This document shows positions 33,822 through 43,360 of a stretch of 64,000 nucleotides of DNA, one piece after another (the stretch's first letter is position 1; every line of letters begins with the position of its first letter). The stretch comes from Streptomyces sp. DvalAA-43. GTDB taxonomy: Bacteria > Actinomycetota > Actinomycetes > Streptomycetales > Streptomycetaceae. The stretch is from assembly GCF_900091725.1 (NCBI RefSeq), contig NZ_FMBW01000019.1, forward strand, positions 1 through 64,000, given 5' to 3'. Under the pieces are notes generated by a model, which saw only the letters and a list, made by a program, of their open reading frames with translations, was not told the DNA's origin and did no database searches. The translations under genes were made by a program, and so were the position numbers.

Positions 33822-35200
33822 CCGTACGCGTACCCGGCCCCGTGTCCGTACCCCCTCGTCTTCTGACGCTCTCCGCGCCGACCCCGGACCTGCTCGAACG
33901 GGCCACGGACGACCTCGCGGACCGGCTCGACGCGATGGGCGGGGCGGGCTTCGCACGGCTGCCCGCCGTACCCGATCCGCCGGTGACGCCGGGCGCGGTA
34001 CGGCGTGCCGTGCTCGCCGACTCGGCGGAACGCGCGGCACGTTGGCTGCGCAGAAGGGATGTCCGGCGGGTCTTCACCGGTGGCCCCGAGGACGGGGCCT
34101 CCCGGGTCTTCCTCTTCTCCGGGGTGGGCGACCAGTACCCGGGGCTCGGCGCGGGTCTGTACCGGTGCCTGCCGGTGTTCCGCGAGGAACTGGACCGCTG
34201 CTTCCGGATGCTCGCCGACGAGCACGGCCTGGACCTGCGCCCCGTCCTCTTCCCGCCGGAGGTCCCCGAGGGCTCCTGCGGCACTCCGGGCCCCGGCCCG
34301 GCGGAGGTCTTCGACCGGCGCCCGGAGCCGCAGGGGATCCACCGCACGGTCGTGGCACAGCCCCTGCTGTTCGCGCTCCAGTACGCGCTGGCCCGCGCCC
34401 TGACGGGGCTGGGCGCCGGGCCGTCCGCCCTGGCGGGCTACAGCGTCGGCGAGTACACGGCCGCCTGTGTCGCCGGGGTGTTCCCGCTGGGGCACGCCCT
34501 GCGTCTGGTGACCGAGCGGGCAGGGCTCGTCGGCGAACTGCCGCCGGGCGCGATGCTCGCGGTCGCGGCCGGACCGGAGGCGCTGGACGTACCGCTGGGC
34601 CCGGCTCCGGGCCGGGCGCTGTCGCTCGCCGCGCTCAACGGTCCGCAGCAGACCGTGCTGTCCGGGTCCGTCGAGGCGGTCGAGGAGGCCGCCGCGCTGC
34701 TGACCGAGGCGGGTGTGCCCTGCCGGCGGCTCGCCACCGCGCACGCCTACCACTCGGCCATGACCCGGGCGCTGACCGGTCCGCTGGAAGAGCTGCTCGC
34801 CACCGTGCCGCTCGCCGCACCGGCCGTCCCCCTCCTGTCGAACGTGACCGGCACCTGGCTGCGGGACGAGGAGGCGACGAGCCCGGCCCACTGGGCGCGG
34901 CAGCTGTCCCGGACCATCCGGTTCTCGGACGAGCTGGCGGAGATCTGGCGCCTGCCCGATCCGCTGCTCATCGAGTTCGGCCCCGGCCAGGCACTCGCCC
35001 GGCTCGCCCTGGGGCACCCGGACCGTCCGGCGGACGCGGTGGCATCGGTCGTCCAGACCCTGCCGGGCCGTCTGGAGACCCGTACGGAACGGGAGGTGCT
35101 GCTCGCCGCGGCCGGGCGGCTGTGGGCGGCGGGCGCGGCGGTCGACTGGGCCGCCCTGGCCGGGGAGCCGGCCGACGCACTCACCGAGGAGCTCGGATGA
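33818..35200 (+). CDS. Discrete (trans) acyltransferase
   Basis: This 460-residue stand-alone PKS acyltransferase includes a piece of KS-AT linker at its N-terminus (LLTLSAPTPDLLERA). The active serine is in GYSVGEYTAACVAG, where the usual GHSxG His is Tyr. The second catalytic His is expected in AHAYHSAMT, a malonyl-like HAYH in the specificity position. It most likely transfers the unusual extender from the free ACP to the AT-less KS-ACP at 27.5 kb. GTG 33818 overlaps the preceding stop. Confidence 0.91.
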   Translation: MTVRVPGPVSVPPRLLTLSAPTPDLLERATDDLADRLDAMGGAGFARLPAVPDPPVTPGAVRRAVLADSAERAARWLRRRDVRRVFTGGPEDGASRVFLFSGVGDQYPGLGAGLYRCLPVFREELDRCFRMLADEHGLDLRPVLFPPEVPEGSCGTPGPGPAEVFDRRPEPQGIHRTVVAQPLLFALQYALARALTGLGAGPSALAGYSVGEYTAACVAGVFPLGHALRLVTERAGLVGELPPGAMLAVAAGPEALDVPLGPAPGRALSLAALNGPQQTVLSGSVEAVEEAAALLTEAGVPCRRLATAHAYHSAMTRALTGPLEELLATVPLAAPAVPLLSNVTGTWLRDEEATSPAHWARQLSRTIRFSDELAEIWRLPDPLLIEFGPGQALARLALGHPDRPADAVASVVQTLPGRLETRTEREVLLAAAGRLWAAGAAVDWAALAGEPADALTEELG

Positions 35201-36606
35201 ACGATGTCACCGCCATCCGTCCGGTACCCCGCGACGGTTCCGTACCGCTGCCGCTGTCCAGCGCACAGGAGCGGCTCTGGTTCATGCAGCGGCTGCACCC
35301 CGGCATGCTCGCCTACCAGTTCCAGGCGGTGCTCGACCTCACCGGGACGCTCGACCCCGGGGTGCTCGCCGCCGCCCTGACCGAGGTGGTCCGGCGGCAC
35401 GAGGTCTACCGCACGACCTTCGCCGACGGCCCGGACGGCCCGGTCCAGGTGGTGCACCCGCCGTTCGCGGTGGACCTGCCGGTCGAGGACCTGCGCGGGA
35501 CGGGGCGGGACGCCGCGGAGGTGGTACGCGAGGCGGTGCGGGCCGAGATCCCGGTCGACCGGCTGCCGCTGGTGTGCTGGCGGCTGCTGCGGACCGCCGA
35601 CGACCGCTGGACCCTGCTCCACCGGGAACACCATCTCGTCCACGACGGCTGGGCGTTCAACCTCTTCGTCGACGAACTCTGCGCCCTGTACCGGGCATAC
35701 GCCGCGGGCGAGCCGTCGCCGCTTCCCGAACCGGCCGTCCAGTTCGCCGACTTCGCGGTCTGGCAGCGGTCCTGGCTGGACGGTCCGGCCGCCGAGGCGC
35801 AGCTCGCGTACTGGCGCGAACAGCTCGACGGCGTGCCGTACTGCCTCGATCTGGCCACCGACCGGCCGCGCACCCCGGTGCGCCGGTTCGCCGGTGACGC
35901 GCCGCGCTTCACGGTCCCGGCCGAACTGGCCACCGCCGTACGCGCGTTGGCCGCGCGCGAGCGGGTGCCCCTGTTCACGGTGATGCTCGCCGCGTTCGAG
36001 GTGCTGCTCACCGGCTGGTCGGGCCAGGACGACTTCTGCGTCGCCACGGGCATGGCGGCCCGCACCCGGCCCGAGGCCGACGGTCTGTTCGGCATGCTGG
36101 TCAACACCGTGGCGCTCCGGGCCGATCTGCGCGGCGACCCGTCGTTCCGGGAGCTGCTCGGGCGGGTGCGGACGACGACCTTCGGCGCTCTGGAGAACCA
36201 GGAGCTGCCCTTCGACCGGGTGGTCGCGGCGCTGCGCCCGCCCCGGGTACGGGGGCGCCAGCCGCTGTGCGAGGTGCTGTTCGCCTTCCACGACTCGCCG
36301 TCGCGCACGGCCAGGATCCCCGGGCTCGACGTCCGGGTGACGCCCGGCGTCACCAATGGCAGCGCCAAGTTCGATCTCAATGTCATCGCGATCCCCCGGG
36401 CCGAGCAGACGATCGGGCAGGGGGACCGGGCGGAGACCCGGGCGATCGAGTTCATCTGGGAGTACGACCAGGACCTCTTCGACGCGGCGACCGTGGCCCG
36501 CGCCGCCGGACGGTACGAGGAGTTGCTCACCGCGGTGACCGCGGATCCGGAAACCAGGATCTCAGCACTGACCGGCGACGGCCGGCAGGGGGAGGACATG
36601 ACGTGA
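35197..36606 (+). CDS. Free-standing NRPS condensation domain (copy 1)
   Basis: This 469-residue single condensation domain has the complete catalytic motif HHLVHDG (in [15 protein letters not shown]). Other core motifs include [17 protein letters not shown] at the N-terminus, NTVALRADL and [11 protein letters not shown]. It has no A or T domain of its own, so it must work between separately encoded carrier proteins, most simply the free PCP encoded immediately downstream and the KS-ACP or A-T protein. ATG 35197 overlaps the AT gene stop. Confidence 0.92.
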   Translation: MNDVTAIRPVPRDGSVPLPLSSAQERLWFMQRLHPGMLAYQFQAVLDLTGTLDPGVLAAALTEVVRRHEVYRTTFADGPDGPVQVVHPPFAVDLPVEDLRGTGRDAAEVVREAVRAEIPVDRLPLVCWRLLRTADDRWTLLHREHHLVHDGWAFNLFVDELCALYRAYAAGEPSPLPEPAVQFADFAVWQRSWLDGPAAEAQLAYWREQLDGVPYCLDLATDRPRTPVRRFAGDAPRFTVPAELATAVRALAARERVPLFTVMLAAFEVLLTGWSGQDDFCVATGMAARTRPEADGLFGMLVNTVALRADLRGDPSFRELLGRVRTTTFGALENQELPFDRVVAALRPPRVRGRQPLCEVLFAFHDSPSRTARIPGLDVRVTPGVTNGSAKFDLNVIAIPRAEQTIGQGDRAETRAIEFIWEYDQDLFDAATVARAAGRYEELLTAVTADPETRISALTGDGRQGEDMT

Positions 36607-36842
36607 GCGACGAGGACGAGCTGATCGGCCCGATCCGGGACCTGTGGGCCGAGACCCTGGGCGCCGACGCCGAGGAGATCCCGCTCGACGTGGGCTTCTT
36701 CGACGCCGGTGGCAACTCGCTGCTGCTGCTGTTGCTGTGGGAGCAGCTCAACGAACTGACGCCCGGCGAGCTGCGCGCCACCGACCTCTTCGAGCACCCG
36801 ACCGTACGGGGGCAGGCGGCGTTCCTGCGGAGCGGCGCATGA
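36603..36842 (+). CDS. Free-standing peptidyl carrier protein
   Basis: This 79-residue carrier protein has phosphopantetheine site [15 protein letters not shown]. The GGNS form and acidic N-terminal helix fit an NRPS-type carrier. It is encoded between a free condensation domain and a free adenylation domain, so the three probably form one module split over three proteins. GTG 36603 and the stop both overlap neighbours by four bases. Confidence 0.92.
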   Translation: MSDEDELIGPIRDLWAETLGADAEEIPLDVGFFDAGGNSLLLLLLWEQLNELTPGELRATDLFEHPTVRGQAAFLRSGA

Positions 36843-38335
36843 CCCGCGGACTGTGGGAGGTGTTCGCGGCCTCCGCGGAGCGGTACCCGGACAACGCCGC
36901 CGTCGAGTTCCCGGACGGGCCGGGCGGCGGCACGGTCGGCTACCGCGAGCTGCGACGGGGCGCGGAGGCGGTCGCGGAGCGGATCGCCGCCGCGCACGGC
37001 CCGGTGGCGCGGGTCGGGCTCCTCGCCGCCCGCGGCCGGGTCGCGTACACCGGCTATCTCGCGGCGCTGCGGCTCGGCGCCGCGGTCGTGCCGCTGGGCC
37101 CCGACTACCCCGCGGCGCGGAACCGGGGCATCTGCGAGGCGGCCGGGGTCGACGTGGTGGTGGCCGACGCCGCCGTCGGGCGCGGCGGGACCGGGTGGGC
37201 CGCAGGCCGTCCCGTACTGCGGTTCACGGACGACGAGATCCGGGTGGCCGAGCCGGACGGGCGGCTCGCGCCGCACGAGGCCGATCCGGAACGGCTCGCC
37301 TATCTGCTGTTCACCTCGGGCACGACCGGCAGGCCCAAGGGCATCCCGATCCGCCACCGCCAGGTGCTGCCGTTCCTCGCGCACAACATCGCGCGTTACG
37401 GGGTCGGCCCGGACTGCCGGATGTCGCACACCTTCGAGCTGACCTTCGATCTGTCGGTGTACGACCTCTTCGTCACCTGGGGCGGCGGGGCGACGCTGGT
37501 GGTGCCGTCCCGCACCGAGCTGTTCGCCCCGGTCGACTATCTGACCGGCCGGGGGCTCACCCACTGGTTCTCGGTGCCCTCGGCCGTCTCGGTGGGCGCG
37601 GGCTTCGGGCGGCTCACCACCGGGCGGCCCTCGGCGCTGCGCCACAGCGTCTTCTGCGGCGAGCAGCTCACCCTGGACCAGGCGCGGGCATGGCACGCCG
37701 TGGCACCGGAATCGACGCTCGACAATCTCTACGGCCCCACCGAACTGACCATCGCCTGCAGCGAGTTCAGGCTGCCCGAGGTCACCGCACGGTGGCCGGT
37801 GACGTCCAACGGGACCGTTCCGATCGGCCGGGTGTACGAGGGTCTGGAGTACCGGATCGCCGGGGAGACGGGTGAGCTCCTGGTACGCGGGGCCCAGCGG
37901 TTCGACGGCTATCTGGCCCCGGGCGACGACGAGGGCCGGTTCACGGACGACGGGTACTTCCGCACCGGTGACCGGGTCCGGGCCGAGGGCGGGCAGCTGG
38001 TCCACCTGGGCCGGCTCGACGACCAGGTGAAGATCCGCGGGTACCGGGTCGAGCCGGGCGAGGTGGAGGCCGCGCTGCGCCGTCTGGACGCGGTGGCCGA
38101 GGCCGTGGTGCTCGGCGTCGCACGGGACGGCGTCACCGACCTGGTGGCCTGCTACACGGGGCGGGCGACCGGCCGGCTCGAACTGATCCGCGCGCTGCGC
38201 GGGACGCTGCCGATCCATCTGGTGCCCCGCCGCTTCGAACACCTCGACTCCCTGCCCCGCAACGCCAACGGCAAGGTGGACCGGGGCGCGCTCCGCAGAA
38301 TCGTCAGTGAGGTCAACGATGACGCACTCGCCTGA
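36839..38335 (+). CDS. Stand-alone adenylation enzyme
   Basis: This 498-residue amino acid-activating enzyme has [70 protein letters not shown] and the terminal lysine in [11 protein letters not shown]. It belongs to the DltA-like free A-domain group that loads one amino acid on a separate carrier, as in macrolactam pathways. Hand-aligned selectivity residues (D-L-Y-S-V-C-L-I-A) do not match a code I know. The adjacent PCP at 36.6 kb is the likely partner. ATG 36839 overlaps the PCP stop. Confidence 0.91.
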   Translation: MTRGLWEVFAASAERYPDNAAVEFPDGPGGGTVGYRELRRGAEAVAERIAAAHGPVARVGLLAARGRVAYTGYLAALRLGAAVVPLGPDYPAARNRGICEAAGVDVVVADAAVGRGGTGWAAGRPVLRFTDDEIRVAEPDGRLAPHEADPERLAYLLFTSGTTGRPKGIPIRHRQVLPFLAHNIARYGVGPDCRMSHTFELTFDLSVYDLFVTWGGGATLVVPSRTELFAPVDYLTGRGLTHWFSVPSAVSVGAGFGRLTTGRPSALRHSVFCGEQLTLDQARAWHAVAPESTLDNLYGPTELTIACSEFRLPEVTARWPVTSNGTVPIGRVYEGLEYRIAGETGELLVRGAQRFDGYLAPGDDEGRFTDDGYFRTGDRVRAEGGQLVHLGRLDDQVKIRGYRVEPGEVEAALRRLDAVAEAVVLGVARDGVTDLVACYTGRATGRLELIRALRGTLPIHLVPRRFEHLDSLPRNANGKVDRGALRRIVSEVNDDALA

Positions 38336-39416
38336 GCCCGGAACCCGGCCCCTTCAGCCCGCCGCCGGGCCCTTTCCGTCCCGCGGCATGGACTTCGGCC
38401 TCTTCTACTTCGCCAGCGACAGCGCGGAGATCACCGGGCCCCGGTACCGGCTCCTGCTGGACGGGGCGCGGTTCGCCGACGCCCACGGCCTGGCCGCGGT
38501 GTGGACGCCGGAACGGCACTTCCACCCCTTCGGCGGCCTGTACCCGAACCCGGCGGTGACCGGGGCGGCGGTCGCCGCCGTCACGGAACGCGTGGCGATC
38601 CGCGCGGGCAGCGTCGTGGCGCCGCTGCACCATCCGCTGCGCATCGCCGAGGAGTGGGCCGTCGTGGACAACCTCTCCGCCGGGCGGGTCGGGGTGTCCT
38701 TCGCGTCCGGCTGGCACGCGGCGGACTTCGCGCTGCGCCCGGAGGCGTACGCGGACCGCAGGAAGCTGATGACGGACCAGGTGCGGCTGGTGCGGGAGCT
38801 GTGGCGGGGCGCGTCGCTCACCCTGCCGGACGGGACCGGAACCGAGCGGAAGGTGTCCGTCCATCCCCGGCCGGTGCAGCCGGAGCTGCCGACCTGGATC
38901 ACCAGCGCGGGCGGTGTGGAGACCTTCCGGGCCGCCGGGGCCATGGGGGCGGGCATCCTGACCCACCTCCTCGGCCAGGACCTGGACGACCTCGCGTACA
39001 AGATCGGCGAGTACCGCGCGGCGGGCGGCCGCCATGTGGCCCTGATGGTGCACACCTATCTGGACGACGACGAGGAGCAGGTCAGGGAGCTGGTGCGGGA
39101 ACCGCTGCTGCGCTATCTGCGCGGCTCGCTCGGGCTGTTGCTCGGCTCGGGGCTGGACGGCAGACGCCGGATCGATCCCGCGAAGCTGCACCCGGCCGAC
39201 CTGGAGTTCCTGGTACAGCGCTCCTTCGACCGCTACGTGGACGACTGCGGCCTGCTCGGCTCACCGGCGACGGCGGCGCGCGGGATCGAGCGGCTGCGCG
39301 GGATCGGGGTGGACGAGATCGCCTGTCTGATCGACTTCGGGCTGCCGGCCGGGACCGTCCTGAAGGGTCTCGAACGGATAGCCGACCTCAACGCCCGGGA
39401 GCAGGCCCATGGCTGA
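38319..39416 (+). CDS. Luciferase-like flavin-dependent monooxygenase, MupA/Atu6117 type
   Basis: This 365-residue bacterial-luciferase-fold (LLM) protein starts its domain at [12 protein letters not shown]. It contains [50 protein letters not shown] and TWITSAGG. This subgroup is repeatedly found in PKS/NRPS clusters and acts on carrier-bound or released intermediates using FMNH2. The exact oxidation here is not predictable from sequence. ATG 38319 has GAGG upstream and overlaps the adenylation gene by 17 bases. Confidence 0.9.
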   Translation: MTHSPEPGTRPLQPAAGPFPSRGMDFGLFYFASDSAEITGPRYRLLLDGARFADAHGLAAVWTPERHFHPFGGLYPNPAVTGAAVAAVTERVAIRAGSVVAPLHHPLRIAEEWAVVDNLSAGRVGVSFASGWHAADFALRPEAYADRRKLMTDQVRLVRELWRGASLTLPDGTGTERKVSVHPRPVQPELPTWITSAGGVETFRAAGAMGAGILTHLLGQDLDDLAYKIGEYRAAGGRHVALMVHTYLDDDEEQVRELVREPLLRYLRGSLGLLLGSGLDGRRRIDPAKLHPADLEFLVQRSFDRYVDDCGLLGSPATAARGIERLRGIGVDEIACLIDFGLPAGTVLKGLERIADLNAREQAHG

Positions 39417-40269
39417 CCACGTCGAGAAGACCGTGCGGCTGGACGACCCCGGCTTCGCCGCGGCGGTCGGCCGGCTGCGGGTGCCGGGCATGGGCACCGA
39501 GGCGGTCGCCCCCTTCCTCGCCGGACTGATCAGGATGACGCGGCCCCGCCGGGTCCTGGAGGTCGGGATGGGCTACACCACCCCGTTCCTGGCGGCGGCG
39601 CTGGCCGGGGCCCGGGAGGAGGCCGACCAGGAGTCACGGCTGCTCGCCGCCAAGACCCGGCCGTATCTGAGCGGTGGAACACCGCTGGACGACGACTGGC
39701 TGCGCGCCGAGCCGGCGCTCGCGGCCCCGGCCGCCCATCTGGAGCCGTACCGGCCGCGGTTCGTGGCGGTGGACGACCGGTCGATCCCCGAGTCCTCCGC
39801 GGACCGGGTCGAGGACGTGCTGGACGGACTCGGGCTCGCCGGGCAGGTCACCGTCGTGGACGCGCCGCTGCGCGAGGCGGACGCCGCGCTGCCGCCGGAC
39901 TTCGAGCCGATCGACCTGGCGTGGGTCGACGCGTGGGACTGCCTGTACTTCCTGGACCACTTCCTCGACCGGATCGATCCGGCGGGCGGGGTCGTGGTGC
40001 TGCACTACCTGATGACCTATCCGGAGGGCGAGGCGATCCTGCGCTATCTCGCCGGACTCCAGCGGGCACGGCCGGGCGAGCTGGAGGTCATGAACCTCCT
40101 GGAGTCGCACAAGCTCCGGCAGAACAGCGTCACGATGATCCGCCGGACCGCCGTCGCCGCACCGCGGCTGGCCGGTCCCGGCGGCCGGATCCGGTACGAC
40201 GGCGAGCTGCGCGCGTGCGCCGCGGCGCACGCCGAGTCCCTCGACAGAGAAGCGGAGAACGACGAATGA
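39409..40269 (+). CDS. Class I SAM-dependent methyltransferase-like protein
   Basis: This 286-residue protein has a Rossmann-type SAM site (VLEVGMGYTTPFLAAAL), a second acidic motif (DLAWVDAWDCLYFLDHFL) and GGVVVLHYLMTYPEG. It resembles O-methyltransferases related to the caffeoyl-CoA family but with an insertion of about 70 residues after the first motif. The methyl acceptor is unknown; a carboxylate, amine or hydroxyl of the nascent peptide are all possible. It overlaps the monooxygenase gene by eight bases. Confidence 0.82.
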   Translation: MADHVEKTVRLDDPGFAAAVGRLRVPGMGTEAVAPFLAGLIRMTRPRRVLEVGMGYTTPFLAAALAGAREEADQESRLLAAKTRPYLSGGTPLDDDWLRAEPALAAPAAHLEPYRPRFVAVDDRSIPESSADRVEDVLDGLGLAGQVTVVDAPLREADAALPPDFEPIDLAWVDAWDCLYFLDHFLDRIDPAGGVVVLHYLMTYPEGEAILRYLAGLQRARPGELEVMNLLESHKLRQNSVTMIRRTAVAAPRLAGPGGRIRYDGELRACAAAHAESLDREAENDE

Positions 40270-42053
40270 GCATCCTGCGCGGCGCCACGACCCCCTATCC
40301 GCACGACGCCTCCATCCCCGCGGTCTTCGCCGAACAGGTGCGGGCCCGGCCGGACGCACCGGCCGTCGTGGACGGCGACCACAGCCTCACGTACGCGGAG
40401 CTCGACGTCCGGTCCGACCGGCTGGCGCGGCTGCTGCGCGGCCGGGGTGTGACCGACGGCGCCCCGGTGGGCGTGCGGCTGGAACGCGGGCACGGCCTCG
40501 TCACGGCGGTGCTCGGGATCCTGAAGGCCGGCGGCGCCTACGTACCCGTCGGCCCCGGCCACCCCCGGGAGCGCCAGGAAGGCATGCTGGCCGCCGCCGG
40601 GGCGGCCGTGGTGGTCACGGCCGACGAACTGTCCCTGGCGGAGCGGGCGGACACGGGGGCCGCGGCCGGCCCGCCGCGGCCCGCGACGGGCTCCCGCCTT
40701 GCCGCGTACGTCCTGTTCACCTCCGGCTCCACCGGCCGGCCCAAGGGCGTCGTCGTCGAGCACCGCTCGGTGCTGCGTCTGGTCCGCGGCGCCGACTACA
40801 TGGAGTTCGGCCCGGACGAGCGCATCGCCCAGGTGGCCGACTCCTCCTTCGACGCCTTCACCTTCGAGGTGTGGGGAGCGCTCCTGAACGGCGGCACGGT
40901 CGTCGTGATCCCGACCGCGACGGTGCTGACACCAGGAGCACTGGGCAAGGCCCTCGCGGAGCACCGGATCAGCTCGATGTTCCTCACCTCAGCCCTCTTC
41001 ACCACCGTGATGGCCGACCGGCCCGACAGCTTCGCCGGCCTGCGCAACCTCCTGGTCGGCGGCGATGTCCTGAACGTCGCCGCGGTGCGCCGCCTGCTCG
41101 ACGCGGAACCGTCCGCCCGCCCGGCCCGGTTCGTCAACGCCTACGGTCCGACCGAGACCACCACCTTCGCCGTCTGCGGCAGCGTGACCACGCTTCCCGA
41201 GGACGCCCGCTCGGTGCCGATCGGCCGGCCCGTCGCCCATGCCGACTGCTACGTCCTCGGCGAGGACCTGGAGCCGGTCGAGGAGGGGTCGACCGGCGAG
41301 CTGTTCATCGGCGGGCCGGGCGTGGCCCGGGGCTACACGGGCCGGCCGGAGCAGACCGAGGAACGTTTCCTGCCGGATCCGTACGCGACGGAGGACGGCG
41401 CCCGCATGTACCGCACCGGGGACCTGGTGCGCGTCCTGGCGGACGGGCGGCTCGACTTCCTCGGGCGGGTCGACGACCAGGTGAAGATCCGCGGCTACCG
41501 GGTCGAGCCGGGCGAGGTGACGGCGGCCCTGAGCCTGCACCCGGAGGTCCGCGAGGTGGCGGTGGTCGCCGACGACTCGGCGGGCGAACGGCGGCTCGTG
41601 GCCCATCTGGCCCCGGCCGTCCCCGGCGGGTCACCGACCGGGCTGCGGGAGTTCCTGGCCGGCCGGCTCCCGGAGTGGATGATCCCGTCCGCCTTCGTGG
41701 TCGTCCCCGCGCTGCCGCTGACGACCAGCGGCAAGGTGGACCGGGCGGCGCTGGCGGCGGTCCCGGCGGGCGGCGAGGGCGGGGCCGCGGTGTCGCCCCG
41801 GAGCGGTCTGGAGCGGGACCTGGCGGCGCTCGCCGCCGAACTGCTCGGCCTGGCCTCGGTCGGCGTGACCGACGACTTCTTCGCGCTGGGCGGCCACTCG
41901 CTGCTCGCGATGCGGCTGCTGTCCCGGACCAACGACGCCTTCGGGGTGCAGGTGGGGCTGGGCGAGTTCCTCTACGACCCGACGGTCGTCCGGCTCGCGG
42001 CCGAGGTGTCCGCGCAGCTCCCGGCCGGGGCCTGCGACGGGGTGTCCCCGTGA
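40266..42053 (+). CDS. NRPS adenylation-thiolation didomain
   Basis: This 595-residue protein has an A domain (about 20-510; [55 protein letters not shown]) and a T domain (about 520-590; [15 protein letters not shown]). Hand-aligned selectivity residues D-A-F-F-L-G-A-T-F closely resemble codes for valine and isoleucine, so an aliphatic or alkenyl amino acid is expected. This makes it a candidate to use the alkenyl amino acid proposed from the left operon. It has no condensation domain; the next gene supplies one. ATG 40266 overlaps the methyltransferase stop. Confidence 0.93.
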   Translation: MSILRGATTPYPHDASIPAVFAEQVRARPDAPAVVDGDHSLTYAELDVRSDRLARLLRGRGVTDGAPVGVRLERGHGLVTAVLGILKAGGAYVPVGPGHPRERQEGMLAAAGAAVVVTADELSLAERADTGAAAGPPRPATGSRLAAYVLFTSGSTGRPKGVVVEHRSVLRLVRGADYMEFGPDERIAQVADSSFDAFTFEVWGALLNGGTVVVIPTATVLTPGALGKALAEHRISSMFLTSALFTTVMADRPDSFAGLRNLLVGGDVLNVAAVRRLLDAEPSARPARFVNAYGPTETTTFAVCGSVTTLPEDARSVPIGRPVAHADCYVLGEDLEPVEEGSTGELFIGGPGVARGYTGRPEQTEERFLPDPYATEDGARMYRTGDLVRVLADGRLDFLGRVDDQVKIRGYRVEPGEVTAALSLHPEVREVAVVADDSAGERRLVAHLAPAVPGGSPTGLREFLAGRLPEWMIPSAFVVVPALPLTTSGKVDRAALAAVPAGGEGGAAVSPRSGLERDLAALAAELLGLASVGVTDDFFALGGHSLLAMRLLSRTNDAFGVQVGLGEFLYDPTVVRLAAEVSAQLPAGACDGVSP

Positions 42054-43360
42054 CCGGTGACCACCCGGTCTCCTGCGCGCAGAAACGGCTGTGGATCCTG
42101 GACCGGCTCCATCCGGACTGCCCGGCCTACACCGTTCCGCTCGTCTACCGGATCAGCGGGCGGCCGGACGTCCGGGCCCTGGAGGGGGCGCTGACCGAGC
42201 TGGTCCGGCGGCACGAGGTGCTGCGGACCGGCTACCGCACGGCCCGGGGCGCCGTGCGCCAGACCGTCCGGCCCGCGGAGCCGGTGGCGGTCCCCCTCGT
42301 GGACCTGACCGGACACGAGGACCCGGCGGCCGAGGCGGAACGGCTCGGCGGAGGCGAAGCCCTCCGGCCGTTCGACCTGAGCGACGGCCCGGTGCTCCGG
42401 CCCCTGCTCCTCACAACGGCCCCCGACCGTCACACACTCCTTCTGACACTCCATCACATCGCCTGCGACGGCTGGTCGCTCGCCGTGCTGGAGAACGAGC
42501 TCTCGACCTGCTACGAGGCTCTCACGACAAACCGGACCCCCGAACTGCCGCCGCTGACCGAGCAGTACACGGACTTCGCCCGGTGGCAGACGGACCGGGT
42601 CGCGGGCAACGCCCTGAACCGCTCCCGCGACCACTGGAGCAAGCACCTCGACGGCATCCCGGCGTCGGCGGGCCTGCCGTCCGACCACCCCCGCCCGGCG
42701 GTGTGGAGCTTCGCCGGCGCCCATGTGCCGTTCACGGTCGGCCCGGAGGTGGTCGAGCAGGTCGCTCTGCTGGCCCGCGCCTGCGGCACCACCCCGTACG
42801 CCGTGCTGCTCGCCACGTTCGCCGCCCTGGTCCGCGAGGAGGGCGGTGGTCCGGAGGCCGTGGTCGGCGCTCCGGTGGCCCTGCGGGAACGGGAGAGCCA
42901 CTTCTCGCTCATCGGCATGTTCGGCAACACGGTCGTCCACCGGCTGGCGGTGCCGGACGGGACGGCCTTCCGCGACCTGGTACTGCGGGCGCGCGACGAG
43001 AGCCGCGGCGCCCTCGCCCACCAGGCGCTGCCGTTCGAGCTCCTGGTGGAGGAGCTGAACCCGGCACGGGACCCCGGCGCCAATCCGCTGTTCCAGCTGA
43101 TGTTCAGCTACCAGCCGGCGGCGCCGCCCGGCCTGCGGCTCGCAGACTGCCGGGTCACCCGCCGGTTCGGGGACACCCGGACCGCCAAGGTCGACCTGTC
43201 CCTGTCGCTCACCCGGGAAGGCGCGGGCTGCACCGGACGCCTGGAGTACAGCACCGACCTGTTCGAGGAAACCACCGCGCGACGCCTCGCCGCGCGATAC
43301 CTCACCCTGCTCACCGAGTTCACCTCCCAGCCCCTACGAGCCATCGGATCGATACTGTGA
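42050..43360 (+). CDS. Free-standing NRPS condensation domain (copy 2)
   Basis: This 436-residue condensation domain has the intact HHIACDG (in LTLHHIACDGWSL). It also carries the C1 motif VSCAQKRLWILDRLHP and the later FGNTVVHRL and QALPFELLVEELNP. It probably joins the aminoacyl group on the upstream A-T protein to another carrier-bound unit. The domain boundaries match whole domains, so the gene is complete rather than a fragment of a larger NRPS. GTG 42050 overlaps the preceding stop. Confidence 0.93.
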   Translation: MTGDHPVSCAQKRLWILDRLHPDCPAYTVPLVYRISGRPDVRALEGALTELVRRHEVLRTGYRTARGAVRQTVRPAEPVAVPLVDLTGHEDPAAEAERLGGGEALRPFDLSDGPVLRPLLLTTAPDRHTLLLTLHHIACDGWSLAVLENELSTCYEALTTNRTPELPPLTEQYTDFARWQTDRVAGNALNRSRDHWSKHLDGIPASAGLPSDHPRPAVWSFAGAHVPFTVGPEVVEQVALLARACGTTPYAVLLATFAALVREEGGGPEAVVGAPVALRERESHFSLIGMFGNTVVHRLAVPDGTAFRDLVLRARDESRGALAHQALPFELLVEELNPARDPGANPLFQLMFSYQPAAPPGLRLADCRVTRRFGDTRTAKVDLSLSLTREGAGCTGRLEYSTDLFEETTARRLAARYLTLLTEFTSQPLRAIGSIL

